DNA of 64,000 nt, taken from NCBI GenBank assembly GCA_028386065.3, contig JAKUCV010003566.1, forward strand, positions 62,626-126,625, read 5' to 3'. Origin of the DNA: Turnera subulata (Eukaryota; Streptophyta; Magnoliopsida; Malpighiales; Passifloraceae). The translations under genes were made by a program, and so were the position numbers. The notes under the pieces were generated by a model, which worked only from the letters and a program-made list of their open reading frames with translations, made no database searches and was not told where the DNA came from. This document shows positions 12,401 through 22,478 of this stretch, piece after piece. Positions within the stretch are counted from its first letter, which is position 1; each line of letters opens with the position of its first letter.

Positions 12401-14405
12401 AAGTATGAGACCTTTCATCTTCTAAAAGATTTTACGATCGAGTACAATCAAGGTTGATGTTATAGTTTCATTATCACCGTACCACCAGAAGAGAATTTTC
12501 ATGGCATACATGAATTGGATATACAGCCAATACGGTTCTAACAAGAAAGAGTGAGCAATCCAGTAGCAGCTTTCAGCAGATTCTTATTAAGTTATAATTC
12601 TAAGGATTTAAGCTACTTTGTAACTTACTGAATGATCTTGATACACTCCCTAAGCAAACTACAAAGACAAAAGCTGAAGGGAACAAAGGGGAGACGAGGT
12701 CCAACAACATTCCTGCAATTGATAGGAAAGCTTTGTAATCATCTTAAAAAGTAAGTAATTCCAAAAGCCAAGAACAAATAGAAAATAAGAACGGAAAAGA
12801 AAACAGAAGCTGAACAAAAAGGTGGAAAGGTTTCTAATACATGTATAAAAGTTATAGTAAGCGACTTGGTTCCGCTTAAGCGAGGTCTCGGGTTCGAGTC
12901 CTCGTGTATGCAGAAAATTTCCATTGGGAGACTCACCCACCATACCCAGGTGCGCGATGCGGGTCGAATCCGGATTAGTCGGGGCAAAGCTCCGGATACC
13001 AGGTGGGGAATCAAAAAAAAAAAGTTATAAGAATGGCGATGGTATTGTGGGGAAGAATGAGTGAATTACCAAGATCATTCATGAGATCTGCAACCAAACG
13101 CCACATTTTGGCATTGCTATCCAAATTCGAGCCCTAGAAGCAAAGAGTAGGAGTTACAGAGTTTTCACTGTCTTAAAATTGGCCCAGAAACAACAACAAG
13201 GAAAGAGAGAGAGAGAGAGAGAGAGAGACTTTATTCGAAACAAACATCCTCAGGAATTATGTCGACAAATAGAGAATGTATTCCCTGGAAGTGCTAGGGT
13301 TCAGTCTTTCAAAAACTTGGGCATCAAACTCTGTAGAAGAGGGGAAAAAAAACGAGAAGCTTAAAAGAGTGCATTGCATGGGCTCACCTGGTAAAAAGTG
13401 AATAGTATGCCTCCCAGCATTCCAGTTAAGTCCCTTAAAAACCACTAGAAAAGAGATGAGCTGGAGTAGTGTTGCAATTTGTGTGATAAAAGGAGAAGAC
13501 ACAAAATGCCAAAATACAAAGTGAAGAAGAAAATGAGAAATCATACCTGAAAAGTGGCACCAAGAACCGTGGCTGATTTCTCACCGACACCAATTGCACT
13601 CAAAAGAGCCTTGAACAAGATTTTACAGATATCATAAAAAAGAAATAAGCAACAAAAAGAAAAGTCAATAAGACAGGGAGTGTATAATGATTCACTTAAC
13701 ACAAAATATGATGTAATTGACCAGACATAGAAAACACTGGTGCATTTAAGCTTACTTGAGTGGAGAGCATAGTCCTTATGTATGTTGACAGACCCTAAGG
13801 AGAGTGAGGGCAAACAAAATCAAAGCTAAAATTGAGCAAACTTAACATAGAGAAGTGATTCTGATTAATAACAATTATAATGAAAACTTAATGAAGCAAT
13901 GACAAATGGAGAGTGAGTAAGTATTGACCTGCAATGAGTCCCAAACTTGGAATGGGACATAATCGGGAGTGACGCTGCTAGGGAAACCCTACATTTACTC
14001 CAAAAAGAATCCAACTTTATCTAATTAGGTTTAGGATATGAATACTCATTACTAATAGAGAAGTAGAAGAAGAAGAAGAAGAAGAAGAAAAGGCTTGCCT
14101 CGGGTACGAATGCTTCGAGTATACGTGTCCACAGGTGATCAAAACGGCGACCCGAACTGCAGCGCCGTTAAAGGAATTAGTAGAATTGAAATCTATCTTG
14201 AGAATCAAAAGGGGATAGATAGATAGATAGATAGTTACCGTTGGATAGAGAGGGAAGGAGAAGCGGTAATGGTGGCGGTTAAGGAGAGTTGGGTGGAAGA
14301 AGAGCCATTCCATTCTTCGATGATGAGATGCGAAGATGAAGATGAAGGTGATGATCCCATCATCTCCTCCTTCTCCTTCTCCGGTTTGGTTTTGGATTGC
14401 TCCAT
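9443..14405 (-). CDS. RUS3: RUS3-type protein (ROOT UVB SENSITIVE family, DUF647), 15 exons
   Basis: Coding exons in gene order (minus strand): 14405-14239, 14156-14099, 13988-13929, 13794-13756, 13609-13547, 13444-13388, 13133-13070, 12712-12629, 12229-12147, 12057-11928, 11444-11352, 10961-10823, 10672-10632, 10552-10365, 9541-9443. All phases agree and give 454 residues, close to the roughly 440 I recall for Arabidopsis RUS3. The start (MEQSKTK) is the first ATG in frame with 'LIIEEWNGSSSTQLS'. The DUF647 core is read across exons: GFPSSVTPDYVPFQVWDSLQ, LSAIGVGEKSATVLGATFQ, GSNLDSNAKMWR, GVASGATRAALTQHFALQNN, EGSQETVATMIGMALGMLLA, NYRAVRCLALNSLN. The C-terminus is SSGWKTGRLLSPSIVWRANW. RUS proteins are plant DUF647 proteins; RUS1/RUS2 act in UV-B and vitamin-B6-linked root responses, and RUS3 is less well defined. 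Intron 2 (14098-13989) uses a GC donor. A SINE sits in the intron between exons 7 and 8. Confidence 0.93.
12857..13019 (+). mobile_element. tRNA-derived SINE copy in a RUS3 intron
   Basis: The element carries a D-arm-like start (GTAAGCGACTTGGTTCC), a good Pol III box B (GGTTCGAGTCC at 12891-12901), a body with 'TTTCCATTGGGAGACTCACC', and an A-tail. It is flanked by a direct repeat AAAAGTTATA (12847-12856 and 13020-13029). It is antisense to the host gene. Related copies are at about 14694 and 47831. The first bases of the family appear trimmed compared with the copy near 14700. Confidence 0.8.
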
Positions 14406-14693
14406 TTTCTCAGTCCACGGCCTATGCTTCTCTGTCTGTCACTCTCTCACTCCTTAAGCTTACACGGTCAACTTTAGGGGTTTTGGTGGAAACTGCTAAG
14501 GGTGAAGGAAATAACGGAATGGGAGGTGGAAAAAAATTAATAATTCCTCTTATTTAAATAATTTTACTTATTTAGTTGTTGGAGAATAAAAAAAGCAGAA
14601 AAATTAATAATAATAATAATAATAAGACATAATTTATATAAAAAAATCTGAATTTTAAAAAAATATTAATAAATTGATACATGGACTTACGAG

Positions 14694-14820
14694 TGAGTTT
14701 GTCCGGGTGGTAAGCGACTTGGTTTCGCTTAAGCGACCTCTCGAGTTTGAGTATTCGTGTAACGCACAAAATTTCCATTGGGAGATTCACAAAATTTCTC
14801 CAAATAAAAAAGAAAAAATT
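14694..14820 (+). mobile_element. Second copy of the same SINE family
   Basis: From 'TTTGTCCGGGTGGTAAGCGACTTGG' (14698-14722) through a degraded box B (GAGTTTGAGTATTC) to 'ATTTCCATTGGGAGATTCAC' near 14770, it matches the SINE at 12857. It keeps about ten more bases at the 5' side (the tRNA-like box A region) and lacks the 3' body, ending in an A-rich stretch. Boundaries are approximate. Confidence 0.6.
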
Positions 14821-14954
14821 CAACTATTTTGAAATACGTCTTCACATGATTATTTTTTTTGTCATGACCTATTAATTAATAATTTAGATTATGTATCTCC
14901 AATAATGTTAAATACGAACCCGAACACTAAGGTTGGCGACTCAAACATTCACGA

Positions 14955-15340
14955 ATGTTTTGGGTCGGTAAGGTTTTCGGATTGGTATCCGAGTCAATAA
15001 GGTTTAAACATCATTATTCTAAAGTGTCATTAAGAGACACTATTATAAGCGTTACAGATCCGCGGGGTCGAGTGATCTTTTCGTCCTGTGCGGGCATTTG
15101 TGGCTTTAAGGGGCCAAGAAGAGGACACCTTTTGCTGCTAAAACTGCGGCGGAAGATGCTGTTCAGACAGTAATGGCTCAGGGTATGCGACGAGCACAGG
15201 TCATGGTAAAGGGAGCGGGTCGGGGAAGAAATGCAGCATTAAAAGCTATTGCTATAAGTGGTCTACGAATACGTTTCTTCCGCGATGTAACCCCTCTGCC
15301 CCATAATGGCTGCCGGCCTCCTAAAAGAAGGCGCCTTTAA
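14955..15340 (+). pseudogene. rps11: Plastid-derived rps11 fragment (ribosomal protein S11)
   Basis: One frame reads [15 protein letters not shown] then GFKGPRRG. After a frameshift near 15125 another reads [32 protein letters not shown] and [18 protein letters not shown] with a stop at 15338-15340. These are the conserved blocks of plastid ribosomal protein S11 including its C-terminal signature. The N-terminal third is not recognisable. With the adjacent 16S rRNA piece this marks transferred plastid DNA. The amino-acid changes are unusually many but largely conservative, so the donor may have been a fast-evolving plastome or a long-resident nuclear copy. Confidence 0.8.
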
Positions 15341-15392
15341 GAGTGAAGTGATTTCAAGAGAAATAAAAAATTCAAGGATTTGCTAACAAAAA

Positions 15393-15395
15393 AAG

Positions 15396-15426
<31 letters not shown>

Positions 15427-15656
15427 CCGCAATGGGCGAAAGCCTGACGGGGCAATGCCGCGTGGAGGTAAAGGCCTACGGGTCGTGAACTTCTTTTCCT
15501 GGAGAAGAAGCAATGACGGTATCTGGGGAATAAGCATCGGCTAACTCTGTGCCAGCAGCCGCGGTAAGACAGAGGATGCAAGCGTTATCTGGAATGATTG
15601 GGCATAAAGCGTCTGTAGGTGGCTTTTTAAGTCCTCTATCAAATCCCAGGGCTCAA
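15393..15656 (+). pseudogene. rrn16: Plastid 16S rRNA fragment (rrn16), about 264 bp
   Basis: The stretch contains the universal small-subunit block ACTCCTACGGGAGGCAGCAG, then GTGCCAGCAGCCGCGGTAA at 15550-15568 and 'GCATAAAGCGTCTGTAGG'. The wording around them is that of plastid 16S rRNA (for example AGAAGAAGCAATGACGGTAT). It begins and ends abruptly inside the gene (about positions 330-590 of a 16S molecule) and carries scattered substitutions, so it is a nuclear insert and not a functional rRNA gene. Confidence 0.92.
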
Positions 15657-15847
15657 TGTCACGTCACATAATTTATGATTTAACCGGACGATGGGATCAA
15701 CCTAATCATTTTAGACGAATAGAGGATGTAATTAATCGTTTAAGGAACCATCCTTATTATTTCAATATGATTAAGAAACCAATCATATATTTCACACGAG
15801 CAAGATGTCAAGGTTTAGAAAATTTGGGTAGATATATATTTTTTTGA
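15656..15847 (+). pseudogene. Unidentified ORF attached to the plastid-derived block
   Basis: A 63-codon frame (HIIYDLTGRWDQPNHFRR ... NRLRNHPYYFNMIKK) starts exactly where the 16S match stops. The codon pattern (AT-rich third positions, basic protein) fits organellar coding DNA. I could not match it to a plastid or mitochondrial gene by memory. It may be a third organellar piece ligated at the same locus or an unrelated fragment. Confidence 0.4.
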
Positions 15848-16207
15848 GAAATTTTATGATGCTTGTACTCAAATCCTATTTGGTAGGTAAGAAATCCCAT
15901 CTTTATTAGCCACCTCACGCTAATCTTAATTCCCTTAGTTCATTATGCCATATCTCCTTTTTCCATTTTTATTTTTTTTTAAAGAAAACCCTGTCCCCTT
16001 TATATTCTTTCACTTCCTTGCCGCTGATGATGTTAATGAAACCACTGCCGTCAGTTTTTTTTTCATTTATTTTTTAAAAAAATCCTTTCTTCCTGTATAT
16101 TCTCGGCCTGTATATTCTCGCCCTCCCTTCCTCCCCTTCTTACTCACCTTAGTTGTCGCCACTTTTCCACTAATATTTGGATCATTATCCTGCAATAATA
16201 ATAGCCA
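15848..16207. other. Spacer between plastid-derived block and copia element
   Basis: This AT-rich sequence has T-runs and a short direct repeat 'CTGTATATTCTCG' at about 16094-16120. No gene or known repeat was recognised. The last five bases (AGCCA, 16203-16207) are the likely target duplication of the copia element. Confidence 0.4.
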
Positions 16208-16714
16208 TGTTATAAAATGAGGGATGAAATTCACTCCTTAATGGAATAATACAAGCTTGATCAAGGTGACAATACAACCTTGATGGTAGTAATACAATTT
16301 TAATGGTAATAATATAACTTTGATAATAATAATAATGGAGAGTGATTAAAATAAGATGGGGAGATTGAGAAGAGAGGTTTATGGTGTATGGAAATGAGAA
16401 GAGAGTAAGTTTATGGTGGGAGAAGAAGGTGTATGTGTGTATGGAAATGAAGGGGTATTTATAGGTGAAAATGGGAGGATAAAAATAAATGAGTATGATT
16501 AATTTAATAAGGTAAAAACAAAAGGATATTAGGTAAAGGAAGGTGACATTAAGATTAGGACAAAATGGAATTATGAAAGGTAAATGGCCAAAGAGATATA
16601 TCCAAGTGGATGTTAGGTGAGGAGTAAAATATTTACCGAGGGTAAATTTGGGTACGGTAAAATTGAGTTTTACTGGAGGATAATAATGACATTTACCATA
16701 ATTTATTTATAACA
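16208..16714 (-). repeat. 3' LTR of the copia element
   Basis: Starts TGTTATAAAATGAGGG and ends TTATTTATAACA on the plus strand. It is about 96-97% identical by eye to the LTR at 22479. The bases just inside (16715-16728, read on minus as CATTCAAGGGGGAG) form the polypurine tract for plus-strand priming. Confidence 0.92.
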
Positions 16715-16749
16715 CTCCCCCTTGAATGTCATTGCTCCTTAGATAGAAT

Positions 16750-19480
16750 ACGCTTGGGAATAACTGTCTCGTTAAAAACCTTACCAAGAAAAACCCAGTG
16801 GGATAAAAACTTGGTGAAGGAAAAAAGAGTGTAGTGCGTATTCTACTCCCTCTCATTTTGGCCTCCCTTGATTTCTTAGTGTCGTCGCATGCCAATCTTC
16901 TTTGTCAACCTCTGGTGACATTTGAAATGTATACAGTATCATCTTCATATTTTGTTGTTGGAGCATCTTCCTCGCTATTTTATCCATATGAATCTTGAGT
17001 GTGCAGCATCATCGAGCTCAGCTAAGCATAGTCTCGGCTGGCTTCGTGTATAACTACAATTTTTACATTATTTGAAGTGGTAGCAACGATACTTTGTTTT
17101 GTGCTTGCCATGATACTTTAGGTATCAGCTTGCGCTTTATGTGGATCAAATGAATGATCTGCATCTGCAAAACAAATTGTATTCTTCTTGCTCTCACACG
17201 GTTAAAATAATTACATGTCCATTATACTTCAAGATAATGGAGAGCTTCAGGCTTTATGAAAAATTAGATCAAAAAATATTTTGCTAAAGTTTATGACAAA
17301 GCTTCAGGCTTCATGTTACTAGCAAATTAAATTGCACTATGATATGGTACTTCAGGACCAGTCTAATTTTTTTTATGAGATCTTTCATCTCAAATCCTTT
17401 CTTAACATATAGCACGGCATTTGGAATCTTCTTCTGGAGTTCCAATAATATTTAAATCGCAAAAATAGTATCTAAATCAGCAACAATAATAAATGCATAT
17501 ATGTAATCATACTACATATACTCAAATTTGGTTTAAACCATATAAAGATCAATTTAGCTTAAGTTTGTATATTCCCGAGAAATTAGTTGCTTCAGGCAAC
17601 TTGAATCCTTCAGGGATTCTCATGCATATGTCGTGACTTATGGATCCATAGAAATAGGCTGTAATAACATCCATTAGATGCATTTCTAATTTTTCATATA
17701 TTGCCAGACTTATCAAAGATCGAAAATAATTGCATCCTCCACAGGGGAGTATATCTCCTCATAATTAATACCAGGTCGCTTGGGTAAAACCTTGTGCGTT
17801 GAGCCGTGCTTTGTATCTCACTATTATAATTTTATTTTCGCACAAATACCCATTTACAATCGACCGGTTCTACACCATCTGGTGTACGGACTACAGGTCC
17901 GGAAAATTTCTCGCTTCACAAGTGAATCTAACACAGCCTTAATTATATCTCTCTATTTTTGGCCAATCATTTTCGCCTACATTCATCAATAGATGTAGGT
18001 TCATGATCCTTATTTTCTTTCATAATATTTAGCGCTATTATGTATAAAACAAATATTCTGTCGACGGTTATTTTACGTCGGTTCCATCTCATTTCTGACA
18101 CCGTATAATTAATCAAGATCTCATCATTTTCATTTATTTCAGGTACCTGAGTTACTTCGGGAACTTTATCAATTGTGTCAGAAACCTCTTCTGGAGGATT
18201 TTCCTCTTCTTGAGGACTTCTAATTTGAACCTCTACTGGAGGTCTTATTTTCTCACTGGGGCCATCTTATCTCTTTGCCCTTTTTCTCTGTTGAGAATTT
18301 TTATTTTCTTTGGAACCGAGTATATTCCATGCTTCTGGCGTACTTTAGATTCATTTGTATTCTTCTATTGTTCTTCGGGAACATCAATACAAACAGGAGC
18401 ATTTGCAGCTGGAACATAAGATTTGGTCACACCTTACAAATAAATATATCTGGCAATTGACTTACTAATCTTTTGCAAATGAATCATCTTTTAAACTTCA
18501 GGTTCATAGAAATTTATTTGAGGATCAAAACTAGATATTAATATAGCATTTCAATAATATCTTGATCCAGCTGCTTATTTTCTCCCCCTGATGTTGGGTA
18601 AACACTTTCATCAAATTAACAATAAGCAAATCTTGCTGTAAACAAATCTCCAATGGTTTCAACAATTTTGATGGAGATTCATACCCAATATATATTCCCA
18701 ACCTTCTTTAAGGACCAACTTTACTATGCTGTGGTGGAGTATTAGGCACATATACTGTACAACTAATGGTCTGAAGATGGGAAATACTGGGTTTGTGACC
18801 ATGAACCAATTAAATGGGGAGATCTTATGATAACTTGTTGGCATAATGCACACAAGTGTTGCTGCATGTAAAATATCATATTTTTCAAAACAGTAATTTC
18901 TCATGAACAATGGTCTTGCAATCAATTGGAAATATTCAATAAACGATTCAACCAGATCGTTTTAGGTGTGAACATAAGCTACAGGATGTTCAACCATTAT
19001 TTCCAATGATATACATTATCCATTGAAGAGATACACCAGAATGATCAAGACATATAGTCTTATAAAATAATTAGGGATGTGTACCCGCAATTGGCTTAAT
19101 CATAATAAGCGCGCAATATGCCAACTTGCGTCTAATAAGCACACAATAAACCATCTAGTCGATGCATTGATTAAAACAATAAAAATTACCTAGATAGTCA
19201 ACATGGCGGATTTATTCGCCCGCGTATATGTCCCTGAATTATTTCCAAACTTGTTGGTGCTTCTAGGCCAACCTCATCATAGGAAGGCCGAAAAATTATT
19301 ATTTTTTTCTTCGCAGCAAACCAACACATGGAAATTCATTGATTGTAAAAACTTCCGGTTTTTCAATGAATGACCAAATAAATTCCGCACATCATTATGG
19401 ATCCGGGATGGCCCAACTGGTCATGCCAAACAAGATATCCACTAGCCAACTTCTTGTTGGTCTCAGCTTCGGACTGTGCA
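16750..19480 (-). pseudogene. Decayed copia pol: integrase and reverse transcriptase
   Basis: On the minus strand near 19440-19360 a GAG-pre-integrase motif is seen (WHDQLGHPGSIMM). It is followed by integrase-like LINASTRW near 19165 and ILHAATLVCIMPTSYHK near 18860. The reverse transcriptase of the copia type (RVT_2) is read near 17990-17580: CKWVFVRK, RYKARLNAQGFTQRPG, YSPVEDA, and LMDVITAYFYGS followed by IPEGFKLPEA. Many stops and frameshifts interrupt it and no intact polyprotein remains. RNase H should lie between 17400 and the polypurine tract but was not read confidently. Confidence 0.85.
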
Positions 19481-19720
19481 AACTGTGTATTTAATAACTT
19501 AGGAAAAATTATTTTCCAGCTTCAGGCTGGTGGATAATAAATCAATCGTCCAACTTCTAGTTGGTGCCAGCTTCGGGCTGTGCAAACTATGTATTTAATA
19601 ATATAGAAAGAATTATTTGCTAGCTTCAGGCTAGTGTCAGCTTCGGGCTGTTGTGTACCAGCTTCAGGCTGCTGTGTGCAAGCTTCAGGCCGCTATGTGC
19701 CAGCTTCAAGCTGGATACAA
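19440..19720. repeat. Cluster of CAGC-TTCAG-GCTG mini-hairpins
   Basis: At least seven copies of short inverted repeats such as CCAGCTTCAGGCTGG, GCTAGCTTCAGGCTAG and CAGCTTCGGGCTG stand in series with a five-base loop-like core TTCAG or TTCGG. A longer unit containing 'GCAAACTATGTATTTAATAA' is also duplicated (about 19480 and 19580). It lies between the integrase and gag remnants of the copia element. The role is unknown. Confidence 0.7.
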
Positions 19721-19954
19721 TAACTTTTATTGACTCGAATATTTATGTAGTACAATCTAAAGAATAACACAAGTAAATTTTCCACAATTTATTTTATTAT
19801 CTGTTGTGGTAGACTTTATAATATAGAGATATTCAACATCTCTTTTATTTACTGTCTCAACATAATATTCGCTTGAAAATAAATTCCTTTGAGATTTGAA
19901 TAAAATATCCTTTTATTTGCTCTTCAAGTGTATAATAAAATTCATGCTCTTCCA

Positions 19955-20165
19955 TAGCATAAACATTTTACTCTTCCGGAGCATATTAAAACTCATCCTC
20001 TTCTGGAGCGTAAATGTGTGCTATTCTAGAGTATAATATAACTTATGCTCTTCCGGAGCTTAAATATATACTTTTCTAAAGTATAGTGAAAGTTATGCTC
20101 TTATGGAGCTTAAATATATACTCTTCTAGAGCATAATAAACTTGTGCTCTTCTAGAGCATATTAA
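19955..20165. repeat. Tandem array of GCTC-TTCCG-GAGC mini-hairpins
   Basis: About eight imperfect units with core GCTCTTCCGGAGC (variants TCTAGA, TATGG) alternate with AT-rich spacers such as TTAAATATATACT, at roughly 25-30 bp intervals. Each unit is self-complementary. It is located between gag and pol remnants of the copia element. Confidence 0.75.
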
Positions 20166-20239
20166 TTTTCTTGAGAATGTACTATCATATGTTACTTATG
20201 AATAATTTCTATTTATTAAATACGGAATATGTCATTGCA

Positions 20240-21990
20240 TTGTCTCCAGGATAAGTGCCCGAGTCATAATTCTAGAAATGACAGCTTCATGTTCTTATTA
20301 AAGATTTAGCAGTTATAACATGCTGTAAAATAAACATAATATAATAAAATTTAACAAATAATAATAAAGCTGAACATAAAATAAAAACATTCAATATAAA
20401 TTGACTTGCACCTTCAGGGTAAGCAAGATAATAATAATATCCAAATATCATGGTCATCTTCTTGAATAAATATGGTTTCATCAATATTAGATTTGCCCTT
20501 CAGGGACACTTGATAACCATTTACTGGATGCCTTGTTATACGGCCTGTTTGTGACCAATTGAATGTTCATAGTTATGACCAAAATTATCACATACAGTCA
20601 CATTCACTTCAGGGAATGGAGCAGAGCTTGTTAAACGGAATTCATGATTTTTCATGAATAACTCATTATTTTATTCTGCCACAAGTAGGCATAAAATTAA
20701 ATCCGAAAATTTCGTGAATTCTTTTTCACGATATTGCTACTGCAGGAGCACATCTGATGTACAAATATGGAGATTTTTTTTTAACTTATTAGCATCAATA
20801 ATATTTTTTTGCATCAATAATATTTTTTGGCAAAATTTCAATTCACTCACCCTAACTTTAGCTCAGTATCACTTTGGCAATTTAACTTTTTATTGTAACA
20901 AATTAGTAACCTAACTTTCTAAAAGTAATAAATTAGTAACTCCGTTATAACACCGTTAACACCAGCTCCTAGACTTATAGTGCGCACGTGTTTAAACTTG
21001 ATTTTTTTATATTTTAATTATTTTTAATTAAATTATCAGTATTATATATAATATAGGTGATAATGTTAATTTATCTTTATATAAAAATTAATAATATTAA
21101 TACTCAGTAAAAGATGGTAGATAAATTACTACTTTTTTCAAAAAAATTATCCTTTATAATCTTAAAATTTTTATAAAAATATTTTTTTGTATTTATATAG
21201 ATTTTATATTTTTTCTATAATAATTTTCTACATTATTCTCTTACTTCTAATTTTTTTCTTGTATAAAAATTTTTATTTTATAATATTCATATAACAGAGG
21301 GGTGCAGCTTTGTTGTTTTTTATTTGATTAGTACTTGCGACATCACAATATCGTCTAGCTAGTATTTTTTAAAAAAATATTTTAAAAAGAAATAAAAAAG
21401 ATGTGGAAAAAGCATGAAAAAGAAAAAGAAAAGAAAATCAAGTTTAAACACACGCACATAGTAGTTGGTATTAACGGTGTTATAACGGAATTACTAATTT
21501 GTTACTTTTAGAAAGTTAAGTTACTAATTTATTACAACAAAAAGTTAAGTTGCCAAAGTGATATTGAGCTAAAGTTAAGGTGAGTGAATTGAAATTTTGC
21601 CTATTTTTTTCATATAATTTCATCTGAGGACTTATAATATAACTGAATTATATTTGTGCACAGATTTAAAATCTTGCAACCTCAGATACATTTATACATA
21701 ACAAGTTTTTTTTTTTTTGAAGAATGACCATCTTCTGGTGATCATGCCTTTTTTTTAAATTCTTCCAAAGATCTGCAGGATCTTTTGATAGTAAGACATC
21801 CAGTCTTTGTTTTATTATTTTCTCTTTCATTGAGTCTTCCAGACTATTAGCATTTAAATGCATTTCAACATTTAATGCCCATGATAAATTTCTTCCGGAA
21901 ATTTCAAGGGCCTTCAATTCAAGTTTCATAATAACAGTAATAATAAATAATATAAAATGAATATAAAACATAAAATATATATGCTTACTC
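20240..21990 (-). pseudogene. Decayed copia gag, split by an inserted element
   Basis: Near 21930-21690 (minus strand) the gag start reads LKALEISGRNLSWALNVEMHLNANS, followed by KDPADLWKNLKKRHDHQKMV, typical of copia gag (UBN2 family). The C-terminal part reappears near 20650-20560 (MKNHEFRLTSSAPFPEVN) on the far side of the 773-bp insertion. Stops are frequent in the second half. Confidence 0.85.
20829..21601. mobile_element. 773-bp terminal-inverted-repeat element nested in copia gag
   Basis: The ends are perfect inverted repeats GGCAAAATTTCAATTC...GAAATTTTGCC, and the similarity runs inward for more than 120 bases (for example 'CTTTGGCAA', 'TTATAACACCGTTAA' and their complements). An 8-bp direct repeat TATTTTTT flanks it (20821-20828 and 21602-21609), fitting hAT or Mutator-like insertion. 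The AT-rich centre has no transposase. It is younger than the copia element it interrupts. Confidence 0.85.
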
Positions 21991-22029
21991 GATAAATCTT
22001 TCAGCATTAATAATAGCATGATATACGCT

Positions 22030-22180
22030 TACTCGATAAAGGCGGCTTAGCCAGCCAACAAATGAAACAAGGCAGCTTTGTCGGCCAACATAGAGATAAG
22101 GCGGCTTAGCCGGCCAACAAATGAAACAAGGCGGCTTTGCGGCCAACAAAGAGATAAGGCGGCTTAGCCGGCCAATATTG
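22030..22180. repeat. Tandem GGCGGCTTAGCCGGCC repeats (about 60-bp unit)
   Basis: Self-complementary blocks GGCGGCTTAGCCGGCC alternate with GGCGGCTTTGTCGGCC, separated by 'AACAAATGAAACAA' and 'AACAAAGAGATAA'. The composite unit of about 60 bp is repeated two and a half times. It lies in the 5' leader between the primer-binding site and gag of the copia element, where RNA hairpins could matter for packaging or translation. Confidence 0.8.
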
Positions 22181-22461
22181 AATACTAAGCAAATAAACAA
22201 ATGGGGATTGAAAAAATTTAGAAACGATTACCTGTTTTCATGAAAATAATATAACATGATCACATAAGATGCACATAAATTGATATGCAAATGATATGCT
22301 GTACCGTGAATTAAAATACTAATCCAGCTAGGTTATTATCCCAGTACTACCTTGATAATACCCTTTTCAAATTATTTTCACAAGTTTACTATATATTTTT
22401 ATATAGAAATGAAGAAAATAATAATAAAAAAGTTTAGAATTAAGTACCTTAGCAGGGTAGA

Positions 22462-22478
22462 GACTCGTGCTGATAACG
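22462..22478 (-). other. Primer-binding site region of the copia element
   Basis: Directly inside the 5' LTR, the minus strand reads CGTTATCAGCACGAGTC. Its position one base after the LTR end fits a primer-binding site and places the 5' end of the element at the right side of the window. I did not assign the tRNA with certainty. Confidence 0.65.

Noticed and set aside
12659..13014. Minus-strand ORFs of 91-94 codons near the SINE.
   Set aside because: They run across a RUS3 exon, its splice site and the SINE; the spliced gene explains the region.
19955..20165. CRISPR-like spacing of a short palindromic repeat.
   Set aside because: Repeats vary, spacers are AT-rich and alike, the context is a plant retrotransposon and no cas-like gene exists.
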